A stretch of DNA of 64,000 nucleotides, from contig SUWW01000002.1 of assembly GCA_015061285.1 (NCBI GenBank), positions 1-64,000 on the forward strand. Direction: 5' to 3'. Source of the stretch: Bacteroidales bacterium (GTDB lineage: Bacteria > Bacteroidota > Bacteroidia > Bacteroidales > Marinilabiliaceae). Positions 24,370 through 32,347 of the stretch are shown here, one piece after another. Made by a program: the position numbers and the translations under genes. The first letter of the stretch is position 1, and every line of letters begins with the position of its first letter. The notes beneath the pieces were generated by a model, which had not been told where the DNA came from, ran no database searches, and was given only the letters and a program-made list of their open reading frames with translations.

Positions 24370-25395
24370 ATGATCTCATTCAATTGTGACTACAACGAAG
24401 GCGCGCATCCTGAAATATTGCGCCGATTGATGCAGACAAACTTAGAACAGGAGCCTGGCTATGGCGACGACAAGTTTACTATATCAGCTAAAGAAAAAAT
24501 TCGCCAAGCCATTCAATGCCCCCAAGCCGATATTACCTTTCTTGTTGGTGGCACGCAGACCAATGCTACCGTTATCGATGCCGTGTTGCCACATTATGGA
24601 GCCGTTGTTGCTACTGAAACGGGGCATATAGCTGCTCACGAATCTGGAGCTGTGGAACATGCTGGCCATAAGGTTATTACAATTCCTGCGCACGAAGGTA
24701 AGATGCTCGCTGCCGATTTGCGTAAATATCTATCCGATTTCTATGCCGATTCTACTTGGCCTCACATGGCAAATCCGGGTATGGTATATATTTCGTTTCC
24801 TACCGAGTATGGCACTATATATACAGAACAAGAACTTGCTGGTATTCATAGCGTTTGTCAGGAATATGAGATGCCGCTTTTTGTCGATGGTGCGCGTTTG
24901 GGTTACGGATTAGCAAGTCCTGCTGCTGATATTGATTTGCCTACGTTGGCGCGTTTGTGCGACGTGTTCTACATAGGCGGCACTAAAGTTGGTGCACTCT
25001 GTGGCGAGGCTGTTGTGTTTCCTCGTGGTAATGCACCACGTAACTTCTTTACTATTGTGAAACAGCATGGAGCATTGTTGGCAAAAGGTCGTCTGCTTGG
25101 CATTCAGTTCGATACGCTCTTCACCGACAATCTCTATATGCGCATAAGCCATAATGCTATCGATTTGGCTATGAAATTGCAGGCAATATTTAGAGAGAAA
25201 GCCATACCATTTTTTATAGAATCGCCTACCAATCAGCAATTTCCGATACTTACTACTGAGCAGATGAAACGCCTTGAAGGCAAAGTGTCGTTTGAAATTT
25301 GGCAACGTCTCGACGATGGACGAGCTGTAACTCGATTTGCCACAAGTTGGGCAACAAGCGAAGAGAATATCAAAGCATTGCAGAAATTGCTGTAA
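24370..25395 (+). CDS. ltaE: Low-specificity L-threonine aldolase
   Basis: A 341-aa PLP enzyme that cleaves L-threonine and L-allo-threonine to glycine and acetaldehyde. Fold-type I landmarks: NEGAHPEILRRL and GYGDDKFT near the N-terminus, VGGTQTNATVID (PLP phosphate site), ETGHIAAHESGA, LFVDGARLGYG (Asp173, binds the PLP ring N) and the Schiff-base Lys206 in YIGGTKVGALCGEA. Length and motifs fit the aldolase family fully. Cytoplasmic. Confidence 0.92.
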   Translation: MISFNCDYNEGAHPEILRRLMQTNLEQEPGYGDDKFTISAKEKIRQAIQCPQADITFLVGGTQTNATVIDAVLPHYGAVVATETGHIAAHESGAVEHAGHKVITIPAHEGKMLAADLRKYLSDFYADSTWPHMANPGMVYISFPTEYGTIYTEQELAGIHSVCQEYEMPLFVDGARLGYGLASPAADIDLPTLARLCDVFYIGGTKVGALCGEAVVFPRGNAPRNFFTIVKQHGALLAKGRLLGIQFDTLFTDNLYMRISHNAIDLAMKLQAIFREKAIPFFIESPTNQQFPILTTEQMKRLEGKVSFEIWQRLDDGRAVTRFATSWATSEENIKALQKLL

Positions 25396-25396
25396 A

Positions 25397-25492
25397 ACCT
25401 ACACAGAAGGTCCTTTCTCTTACACCGAAGAGTACACTCGCACTTCAGACGATGTAGCAAAAATTATCGCTGACATATTAGCAGAAGAATAA
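25397..25492 (+). pseudogene. Orphan 31-codon gene tail
   Basis: Directly after ltaE, in another frame, the sequence reads YTEGPFSYTEEYTRTSDDVA, then KIIADILAEE and TAA, with no start codon. It has the look of a real protein C-terminus and is followed by a terminator. It may be what is left of a deleted gene; I cannot name the family. Confidence 0.35.
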
Positions 25493-25526
25493 TTAGTTTA
25501 TATTACTCTTAGTATAAACAAAACAG

Positions 25527-25567
25527 AGCGGCGCAATCGGTCAAAAGGTTGTGCCGCTTATTTTTTG
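25527..25567 (+). terminator. Rho-independent terminator
   Basis: AGCGGCGCAA pairs with TTGTGCCGCT (10 bp, one G-U), followed by TATTTTTT. It ends the ltaE transcript. Confidence 0.85.
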
Positions 25568-25576
25568 CATAACATA

Positions 25577-25608
25577 TTTATACATACAAAAAGAGAGTTA
25601 TAAATTTG
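25577..25608 (+). promoter_or_regulatory. Probable apt promoter
   Basis: TTTA (25577-25580), a 20-bp spacer and TAAATTTG (25601-25608) differ by one base from the TTTG / TAnnTTTG consensus. The box lies 26 bp before the apt start. Confidence 0.5.
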
Positions 25609-25634
25609 CGAGCAGTAACAATAAACAATAAACA

Positions 25635-26159
25635 ATGCGCTCATTAGAAAGCTACGTACGTTCAATTTCAGATTTTCCACAGAAAGGCATCATTTTTCGC
25701 GATATTACGTCGGTTGTGCAAGACGCCGATGGCTTGCATTTGGCAGTCGATACTATGCAAAAACTTGTTTCCGACATCGATTTCGACATTGTTGTTGTGG
25801 AGGAGTCGCGCGGATTTATTTTCGGCACGCCTATAGCCTACAATATGCATAAGCCAGTAGCCTTGGCTCGCAAGAAAGGCAAACTGCCATGCGAAACTGT
25901 GTCGACCGAATATGCACTTGAATATGGCACTGCAACTATCGAAATGCACAAAGACGCCATACAGAAAGGTCAGCGTGTGCTCATCGTCGACGACCTACTT
26001 GCTACGGGTGGCACCATAGCTGCATCGATAGAACTTATCGAAAAACTTGGCGGCATAGTGGCTGGCATAGTTGTTCTTATTGAGCTCGAGGGTCTTAATG
26101 GCCGAGCCAAAATAGGAAACTATCGCGTTGAATCGGCAATAAAATACAGCGGTAAATAG
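25635..26159 (+). CDS. apt: Adenine phosphoribosyltransferase
   Basis: A 174-aa type I phosphoribosyltransferase for adenine salvage (adenine + PRPP to AMP + PPi). N-terminal hood FPQKGIIFRDITSVVQD, flexible loop LPCETVSTEYALEYGT, and the PRPP-binding motif VLIVDDLLATGGT (about 117-129) are diagnostic. Cytoplasmic. Its own terminator overlaps the last codons and the stop. Confidence 0.96.
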   Translation: MRSLESYVRSISDFPQKGIIFRDITSVVQDADGLHLAVDTMQKLVSDIDFDIVVVEESRGFIFGTPIAYNMHKPVALARKKGKLPCETVSTEYALEYGTATIEMHKDAIQKGQRVLIVDDLLATGGTIAASIELIEKLGGIVAGIVVLIELEGLNGRAKIGNYRVESAIKYSGK

Positions 26160-26181
26160 TACTTACCGCTTTTCTTTTTTT
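26148..26181 (+). terminator. Terminator overlapping the apt stop codon
   Basis: AGCGGTAA / TTACCGCT, an 8-bp perfect stem with a 7-nt loop and a T-rich tail. The left arm is made by the last apt codons. Confidence 0.8.
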
Positions 26182-26194
26182 CATAATTATTCCT

Positions 26195-26911
26195 ATGCTA
26201 CCAACCATCGAAAGTCAGTCGCAACTCGAGCGTCTAATAGATAAATATGGTGTGTTGCCGTTTTTCGATAGTCCCATAAGCGGTTTTTCAATATGGGAAC
26301 ACACGCCCGCAGAACTCCAATTCTCCGATGAGGTTGATGGTCCATGGGAATGGAAAGGTCCGATATGTAGGAACCAGCAGAGCGCCTACGGAAAGTTTTT
26401 TAGTGACAAAGCAGGATTTGTGTCGCTCGATATTTTCAGATATTTCGCTGCTTATAGGCGTAGTAAATACACTCTCAATGCCGAAGAAACGCGCATTCTT
26501 AATACTATTATCGATCACGAATCGATGCTAACGAGCGAAATACGTAAGGCTTGCGGCTACAAACGAAACTACGGCAAAAAGAAACCATCGTCATTCGACA
26601 TCTTAACTAAAGAGACAAAGCCAGCCCCCAAAGCTCAATCTAACAAGTCTGAGAGCTTCGACAAGATAATGACTCGCCTACAAATGGGAGCATACGTAGT
26701 TATTGCCGATTTTGAATATAAATATAAGCACGATGGTACGCGCTATGGCTGGGGCTTGGCTCGATTTAGCACACCCGAACTACTCTTCGAAAATTTGATG
26801 GACGACATCGATTCTATCACGCCCGACGATGCTCGCCTACAACTAATAAACCACCTAAAGACTCGCTTGCCTTTTGCTTCTGCGGCTCAAATAGAAAAAT
26901 TGATTGGGTAG
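26195..26911 (+). CDS. AlkZ-related (YcaQ-like) protein
   Basis: A 238-aa protein. The block FSIWEHTPAELQFSDEVDGP, WEWKGPI, YGKFFSDKAGFVSLDIFRYF, AAYRR, and later FDKIMTRLQMGAYVVIADFEY and RYGWGLARFSTPE, follows the layout of proteins annotated 'AlkZ-related', smaller relatives of the AlkZ/YcaQ DNA glycosylases that unhook interstrand crosslinks. The assignment rests on pattern recall and the glycosylase activity is unproven. It starts 35 bp after apt, beyond the apt terminator. The downstream region is a tandem-repeat array. Confidence 0.75.
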   Translation: MLPTIESQSQLERLIDKYGVLPFFDSPISGFSIWEHTPAELQFSDEVDGPWEWKGPICRNQQSAYGKFFSDKAGFVSLDIFRYFAAYRRSKYTLNAEETRILNTIIDHESMLTSEIRKACGYKRNYGKKKPSSFDILTKETKPAPKAQSNKSESFDKIMTRLQMGAYVVIADFEYKYKHDGTRYGWGLARFSTPELLFENLMDDIDSITPDDARLQLINHLKTRLPFASAAQIEKLIG

Positions 26912-26976
26912 GGGAGTGTAGCGCACCTCGAGTGTGAGGCTTGTAGGGATAATCATATTAATGCCGAAAAGAAAAA

Positions 26977-27014
26977 AATCACGAAAGAATCACATCTCTG
27001 TGTCTTCCGTGATT
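26977..27014. repeat. Inverted repeat bordering the tandem array
   Basis: AATCACGAAAGA (26977-26988) pairs with TCTTCCGTGATT (27003-27014) with one mismatch. It forms a hairpin just before the 93-bp array and resembles the array's right edge (TTCGGTGATT). Confidence 0.6.
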
Positions 27015-27018
27015 ATTC

Positions 27019-27392
27019 TATGTATCACCGAATTGAACGAATTAATACACAAAGAAATTCGTTTAATTCTTGACTAAGTTGCCCTCCATGTCAATTGACA
27101 CGAAACACATTTTATGTATCACCGAATTGAACGAATTAATACAAAAGAAATTCGTTTAATTCTTGACTAAGTTGCCTTCCATGTCAATTGACACGAAACA
27201 TATTTTATGTATCACCGAATTGAACGAATTAATACAAAAGAAATTCGTTTAATTCTTGACTAAGTTGCCCTCCATGCCAATTGACACGAAACACATTTTA
27301 TGTATCACCGAATTGAACGAATTAATACAAAAGAAATTCGTTTAATTCTTGACTAAGTTGCCCTCCATATCAATTGACACGAAACACATTTT
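27019..27392. repeat. Tandem array, four copies of a 93-bp hairpin unit
   Basis: Units start at 27019, 27113, 27206 and 27299 (94, 93, 93, 93 bp) and are nearly identical. Each holds GAATTGAACGAATT / AATTCGTTTAATTC (14-bp arms, 11-nt loop) and a perfect or near-perfect 12-bp palindrome TGTCAATTGACA. The array fills the gap between two convergent genes and ends in TTCAATTCGTGTTAATTCGG, which is complementary to the unit start. No coding capacity is likely. Confidence 0.92.
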
Positions 27393-27425
27393 AGTTCAAT
27401 TCGTGTTAATTCGGTGATTTACGTC

Positions 27426-29741
27426 TCAAATGCTTTTCATCGCCACAAACTGAGCTTCGCCATCACCGATAGTAAACTCTTGGTCGTAGACGTTGACGAT
27501 GAGGTTGCCGTTGCCACGTTGCTTGATGGTAGTGCCTTTTGCATCTACAATAACATCAATGTCGTGACCGCGGAACGTGATGGTGAAAGTGTAGCTCTTC
27601 CATTGAGGCGGAATGATTGGCTTAAGGTAAAGTTTGCCGTTGTAGACGCGCTTACCGCCAAAGCCTTCCACAATCGACATCCAAGTACCAGCCATCGAGG
27701 TGATGTGCAAGCCTTCGTGAACTTCCGAGTTGTAGTCGTCGAGGTCGAGGCGTGAGGTGCGCAGATACATCTCGTAGGCCTTATCTATGCGACCAATGCG
27801 AGCTGCCAAAATGGCGTGTACGCAAGGTGAGAGCGACGATTCGTGCACTGTGCGAGGCTCGTAGAAATCGAAGTGGCGAGTGATGGTGTCGGTATCGAAT
27901 TCGTCTTCGAAGAGGTAGATGCCTTGCAGCGTATCGGCCTGCTTGATGAAGCACGAGCGCAAGATGCGGTCCCACGACCAATGTTGATTTATTGGGCGTT
28001 CCGAAGCAGGCAACTGGTCGGTAGTTATCTGCTCCTTATCCATATAGCCATCTTGCTGCATAAATATGTTGAGCTTCTCGTTGAATGGATAGTGCATACG
28101 CTCGTTGATGTCGCGCCAACGGTCGAGTTCTTTCTCGTCGAATGCAACTTTTTGGCTGATGCGAAGCCAAGCTTGAGCATTGTCGGTTTTTACCTTGTCT
28201 ATGCATTGGGCTGTGTAGCGCATACACCAGTTGGCGAGGCGGTTTGTATACCAGTTGTTATTGATATTATTCTCGTATTCGTTCGGCCCCGTAACGCCAA
28301 GCATGACATACTTACCGCGCTCTTCGGAGAATGTTATACGCTGACTCCAGAAACGCGATATGCCAATAAGCACTTCGAGTCCATACTCTTCCAAATACTT
28401 ATAATCGAGCGTATGTCGAAGATAATTATGGATAGCGAACGCAATAGCGCCGTTGCGATGAATCTCCTCGAACGTTATTTCCCATTCGTTGTGGCACTCT
28501 TCGCCATTGATAGTTACCATAGGATAGAGTGCTGCGCCGCCTTTGAAGCCGAGTTTTTGCGCATTTTCGATGGCACGTTCAAGATGCTTATATCTATAGA
28601 TGAGCAACTGGCGTGTAACTTGCGGATTGGCCGTAGATATGAAGAACGGAATGCAATAAGCTTCGGTGTCCCAATAGGTTGTACCGCCATATTTTTCGCC
28701 TGTAAAGCCTTTAGGACCCACATTGAGGCGGTCGTCTTCGCCAGTGTAGGTTTGGTTGAGCTGGAATATGTTGAAGCGAATGGCTTGCTGAGCTTCTACG
28801 TCGCCTTCAATCTTAATATCGGAGTGTTTCCACTTGCCAGTCCAAACGCCAATATGTTCTGTAAGCATATTATCGAAACCTTTCTCAATGGCTTTGGCGG
28901 CTTGTTGTTCGGCGGCCGATTTTATATTGTCGGCGCTATAGTTAAGAGTTGAGCAAACGCCAATGTATTTTTCGATTGTGGCAGTGTCGCCTTGGTTGCA
29001 ACCAACTACCACACGATTGCCTACCCACGCCTCTTTCTTTATAAGCTCTGGGCGGTTAGTTGTTTGTAGCCCGTTGCATTTGACATTGTAGCGCATAGCA
29101 AAGGCAACGCGGAAATCGAGTTTTTTGGTTTGTGCCACGAGCGAAGCTTGTCCGCCTTTCACGTCCATTTCGAGCACATTCCAGAAAGCTTCATCGTAGT
29201 TGCTATCGGTATTTACCACGCCACCGTCGATGTATGGAGTGAAGCTTATCTTGCCGCTAAAATTAACTGGAGTGACGCTATAGCGAATAGCAGCCATCTC
29301 GGTGTCGGCCATGCTCAAGAAGCGCTTAGCACACACCTTAACCACCTTCCCACTTGGAAGTTCGGCAGAAAAAGTGCGTTCCAAATGGCCCTCTTTCATA
29401 TTGAGTACCATACGGAATTGACTCACTTTGCATATATACAAGTTGAGTATTTCGTCGTCGATAGTTACGTTTATGCCAATGTAGTTAGGCGAGTTGAGCA
29501 CCTTGGCAAAATATTCAGGATAGCCATTTTTCCACCAACCCACACGCGTTTTGTCGGGATAGTATATGCCAGCTATGTAGCTGCCTTGCAATGATGGTCC
29601 TGAGTATTGCTCCTCGAAGTTGGCTCGCTGACCCATTTTGCCATTGCCAAGGCTAAATATGCTTTCCGACGAACGATGATTAGCGGGGTCGAAACCATCT
29701 TCTATTATGCACCATTCATCGGCGGTTAGATACTTTTTCAT
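27426..29741 (-). CDS. GH65 disaccharide phosphorylase (maltose phosphorylase type)
   Basis: A 771-aa cytoplasmic GH65 enzyme, expected to convert maltose (or a related alpha-glucobiose) and phosphate to beta-glucose-1-phosphate and glucose. The N-terminal beta-sandwich begins with EDGFDPANHRSSESIFSLGN (GNG.mG.R motif). The (alpha/alpha)6 barrel carries GGTTYWDTEAYCIPFF and the general acid Glu488 in GVTGPNEYENNINNNWYTN, a sequence typical of maltose phosphorylases. KQADTLQGIYLFEDEF and HESSLSPCVHAI supply the phosphate site. No signal peptide. It is followed by a beta-phosphoglucomutase and an MFS sugar transporter on the same strand, the expected partners. Confidence 0.93.
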   Translation of the reverse strand: MKKYLTADEWCIIEDGFDPANHRSSESIFSLGNGKMGQRANFEEQYSGPSLQGSYIAGIYYPDKTRVGWWKNGYPEYFAKVLNSPNYIGINVTIDDEILNLYICKVSQFRMVLNMKEGHLERTFSAELPSGKVVKVCAKRFLSMADTEMAAIRYSVTPVNFSGKISFTPYIDGGVVNTDSNYDEAFWNVLEMDVKGGQASLVAQTKKLDFRVAFAMRYNVKCNGLQTTNRPELIKKEAWVGNRVVVGCNQGDTATIEKYIGVCSTLNYSADNIKSAAEQQAAKAIEKGFDNMLTEHIGVWTGKWKHSDIKIEGDVEAQQAIRFNIFQLNQTYTGEDDRLNVGPKGFTGEKYGGTTYWDTEAYCIPFFISTANPQVTRQLLIYRYKHLERAIENAQKLGFKGGAALYPMVTINGEECHNEWEITFEEIHRNGAIAFAIHNYLRHTLDYKYLEEYGLEVLIGISRFWSQRITFSEERGKYVMLGVTGPNEYENNINNNWYTNRLANWCMRYTAQCIDKVKTDNAQAWLRISQKVAFDEKELDRWRDINERMHYPFNEKLNIFMQQDGYMDKEQITTDQLPASERPINQHWSWDRILRSCFIKQADTLQGIYLFEDEFDTDTITRHFDFYEPRTVHESSLSPCVHAILAARIGRIDKAYEMYLRTSRLDLDDYNSEVHEGLHITSMAGTWMSIVEGFGGKRVYNGKLYLKPIIPPQWKSYTFTITFRGHDIDVIVDAKGTTIKQRGNGNLIVNVYDQEFTIGDGEAQFVAMKSI

Positions 29742-29806
29742 TTCTATAATTACTTATAAATGGATAATTGACAGTTAATTATAACATCGCGAACATTGTC
29801 AATGTT

Positions 29807-30457
29807 TCAGTTATCCATTGTCAATTTACTTATGTTCATTTCATTCAGTCCACCAACAACCAAGTTGGCTTTGCCGAGTATTTCGGGCGAACCGATGCCA
29901 ACGCACTTCATACCGCCAGCAATAGCCGCTTCGATACCTGCTGCAGCATCTTCAAACACTACGCATTCTGCAGGTTGAAGTCCCAAAGCCTCTGCACCTT
30001 TCAGAAAAACCTCTGGGTCGGGCTTGGCTTTGCTCACCTTAGTTCCGTCGATAATGGCATCGAAGAGTGGTGTGAGTTGTAGGCGGTTGAGAATAGTCAT
30101 AGCATTTTTGCTGGCCGAGCCAAGCGCTACGCCTATGCCTGCTGTGCGCAATTGCTTGAGGAAGTCGGCAGCACCAGGCAGAACTTCGTCGGGCGTCATT
30201 TGGCTAATTAGCTTAACGTAGTTTTCGTTTTTCTCAGCTGCCAGACGTTGCTTCTCGTCATCGCTCAACCCCTTTATGCCGCCCACTTCGAGAAGTATTT
30301 CGAGCGATGCCATACGGCTGACTCCTTTGAGGCGTTCGTTGTCTTTCTCGGTAAACTCAAATCCAAGTTTCTTAGCAAGGTCGCGCCATGCTATGTAGTG
30401 ATATTTTGCAGTGTCGACTATCACACCGTCGAGGTCGAATAAGCAACCTTTTATCAT
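29807..30457 (-). CDS. pgmB: Beta-phosphoglucomutase
   Basis: A 216-aa HAD-family enzyme that turns the beta-glucose-1-phosphate made by the GH65 phosphorylase into glucose-6-phosphate. Asp8 (nucleophile) and Asp10 (acid/base) are in FDLDGVIVDTAKYHY. Further HAD motifs are ALGSASKNA (motif II), KAKPDPEVFLKGAE (motif III Lys) and VVFEDAAAGIEAAIAGG (motif IV). The cap-domain sequence KGVSRMASLEIL is typical of beta-PGM. It lies between the transporter and phosphorylase genes. Confidence 0.95.
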   Translation of the reverse strand: MIKGCLFDLDGVIVDTAKYHYIAWRDLAKKLGFEFTEKDNERLKGVSRMASLEILLEVGGIKGLSDDEKQRLAAEKNENYVKLISQMTPDEVLPGAADFLKQLRTAGIGVALGSASKNAMTILNRLQLTPLFDAIIDGTKVSKAKPDPEVFLKGAEALGLQPAECVVFEDAAAGIEAAIAGGMKCVGIGSPEILGKANLVVGGLNEMNISKLTMDN

Positions 30458-30479
30458 AATTATTTTACTATTTACTATT

Positions 30480-30566
30480 ATCCAATTTTGTCATGTTGAG
30501 TGTAGTGAAACATCTCAGTACTTATGTTTCTCAATTCTCAACTTTCAATTTTCAATTTTCAATTTC
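30480..30566. repeat. Small intergenic repeats
   Basis: TGTCATGTTGAGTGTAGTGA, continuing AACATCTCAGTA (30490-30521), is a form of a short dispersed sequence often seen in Bacteroidales genomes. TTCAATTTTCAATTTTCAATTT (30544 on, 8-bp TTCAATTT-type units) is a small tandem repeat that reaches the transporter stop codon. Confidence 0.45.
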
Positions 30567-31881
30567 TTTTCACTGCAAATGCTGCCACAATTCCACCGCA
30601 CAATATCAGTGTGCCAGCCACCACAAGCATAGCTGGTTGCGAGCCTCCCACAAGTCCAAGTATCAGACCTCCAACGAGTGCTGCTACTATTTGTGGCAAG
30701 CAGATGGTGCAATTGAACAATCCTAAGTATGCTCCCATACTATCCGACCCTTCGAGGGCATTGGTAAGTATGGTGAATGGCAGTGCCAACATTGCTGCCC
30801 AAGCGCAACCTACAAGAATCAGCGGAACAAACATCAGATAAGCGTCGTGAACGAACATTGTGCCGATGAATCCTATGCCGCCTATGGCTAAGCTAACTAT
30901 GTATGCAGTGCGAGCCGAACGGAAACGCGGTATCACCATGGCCCATAGCACCGAACCAATGGCTTGCACGGCGTAGAGAATGCCTACCCAGTTGCCTGCC
31001 TCTTGATATGCTGCCGAAGTGACGTCGGTGGTGTTCCATACGTTGTCGGCAATGGCGCCTGGCATGTATGTCCACATATACAGGAATGCTGCCCAGCAGA
31101 AGAATTGTACCAATCCGACTGTCCAGAATTCGCGTGGCGCATTGCGCAGTAGAGCTACAAAATTGCGCTTGGGCCTTTCGGTGGCTTGCTGCGTGGTGTC
31201 GATGCCATGAAACTCGGCATACTCTTTAGGTGGCATCTCCTTCACACGTAGCGTTGTATAGATGACGCATAATATAAGTATGGCGGCACCAGCATAGAAC
31301 GAATAAATGACGGTGTCGGGCACAACGCCTTCGGGCGCAATGTTGCTTATACCTATCCACGCCAATACAAAAGGAAACACAAAACCTACGAGCGAACCAG
31401 CATTGCACAAGAAACTCTGGATTGAGTATGCAAGACTCTTTTGGCGTTCGTTCACCATGTCACCCACAAGCATCTTGAATGGTTGCATAGCCATATTTAT
31501 GCTTGTGTCGAGAAACATCAGTGCAACGAGACCGAACATCATAGCCGCACCCACCGTTAGATTGAAGCCTCCCGCATTTGGCAGCAAACACATAACTACT
31601 ACGGCAGCCGCTGCGCCTATAAATAAATATGGTATGCGACGACCGAAGCGTGTCCATGTGCGGTCGGATAGAGTGCCTATGATGGGTTGCACTATCATAC
31701 CCATCAGCGGCGGCAGAATCCAAAAGAAACTGAGGTCGTGTGGGTCGGCACCCAATGTGGCGAAGATGCGACTAATGTTGGCACTTTGCAAAGCATAGGC
31801 AATCTGCACTCCGAAAAATCCGAAGCTCAAATCGACTAAGCCTCTGAAAGGCATGTCGCGTTGTTTGTTGAGGTTACTCAT
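30559..31881 (-). CDS. MFS sugar transporter (SLC45/GPH-like)
   Basis: A 440-aa inner-membrane protein with about 12 TM helices. The opening FRGLVDLSFGFFGVQIAYAL, and GTLSDRTWTRFGRRIPYLFI after TM2 (the D-R-x-G-R/R signature), place it with SLC45-type sucrose/maltose symporters, which Bacteroidota carry beside maltose phosphorylases. It probably imports maltose or maltooligosaccharides from the periplasm with protons. As the first gene of the minus-strand operon it faces the amylase gene across the 466-bp regulatory region. Confidence 0.9.
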   Translation of the reverse strand: MSNLNKQRDMPFRGLVDLSFGFFGVQIAYALQSANISRIFATLGADPHDLSFFWILPPLMGMIVQPIIGTLSDRTWTRFGRRIPYLFIGAAAAVVVMCLLPNAGGFNLTVGAAMMFGLVALMFLDTSINMAMQPFKMLVGDMVNERQKSLAYSIQSFLCNAGSLVGFVFPFVLAWIGISNIAPEGVVPDTVIYSFYAGAAILILCVIYTTLRVKEMPPKEYAEFHGIDTTQQATERPKRNFVALLRNAPREFWTVGLVQFFCWAAFLYMWTYMPGAIADNVWNTTDVTSAAYQEAGNWVGILYAVQAIGSVLWAMVIPRFRSARTAYIVSLAIGGIGFIGTMFVHDAYLMFVPLILVGCAWAAMLALPFTILTNALEGSDSMGAYLGLFNCTICLPQIVAALVGGLILGLVGGSQPAMLVVAGTLILCGGIVAAFAVKRN

Positions 31882-32160
31882 TTCTTTTTTCCTTTTTTCT
31901 TGTCATGTTTACGTCAATAGATAACAGCCTAAGCCGTATATGTATTGGCATAACAACGACAATGCATTATTTCTTTTTGCAGTGGTAGATGTGAAAGAGT
32001 TGCACTTGATGCTTTGGCTCAAAGCATGTGCAGAACGATATTTATGTGCAGAAAAAATTAAGTCCACGAGCAAAGGTAAAGGAAAAATAATCTCTCGCAA
32101 CGCTTGCTATAACTGACTTTTGCCAATTGATGATTGTCAATTACGCTGCAAGTCGCATTT

Positions 32161-32170
32161 CAAACGTTTG
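32161..32170. promoter_or_regulatory. LacI-type operator-like palindrome 1
   Basis: CAAACGTTTG is a perfect 10-bp palindrome with the central CG typical of LacI/GalR-family operators. The local sequence is TTTCAAACGTTTGCGG. No LacI-type regulator gene is in the window. Confidence 0.5.
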
Positions 32171-32225
32171 CGGTGAGGATGAAAAAATCCGATCTTTTTT
32201 TGAAAAATTTTTCATGCAGATTTTT

Positions 32226-32237
32226 GCAAACGATTGC
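32226..32237. promoter_or_regulatory. LacI-type operator-like palindrome 2
   Basis: GCAAACGATTGC matches its reverse complement except at two positions and has the same AAACG core as palindrome 1. The centre-to-centre distance is 66 bp, compatible with paired binding. It lies about 68 bp upstream of the amylase -7-like box. Confidence 0.5.
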
Positions 32238-32347
32238 GATGAAAATGGCCTGACTTTCTTAGCATTTTAGCACCGCTGTTAATAGTTTCGCTTGTTACTA
32301 TTTCTACATTTGCTCATCTTATTATTCATAAAATCAAAATAGTCAAT

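Larger units (their letters stand above)
31882..32347. promoter_or_regulatory. Divergent regulatory region of the maltose/amylase locus
   Basis: 466 bp between the transporter (minus) and amylase (plus) genes. It contains two LacI-family-like palindromes, a 14-bp palindrome TGAAAAATTTTTCA (32201-32214) and a -7-like box TACATTTG (32305-32312) 36 bp before the amylase start. No gene is visible inside. Confidence 0.6.

Noticed and set aside
27843-28952. 369-codon plus-strand frame inside the GH65 gene
   Set aside because: It is the complement of the phosphorylase gene and has no recognisable motif.
29742-29806. Regulatory inverted repeat between GH65 and pgmB genes
   Set aside because: Matches such as GGATAATTGACAG and CAGTTATCCATTG are short and imperfect in AT-rich sequence.
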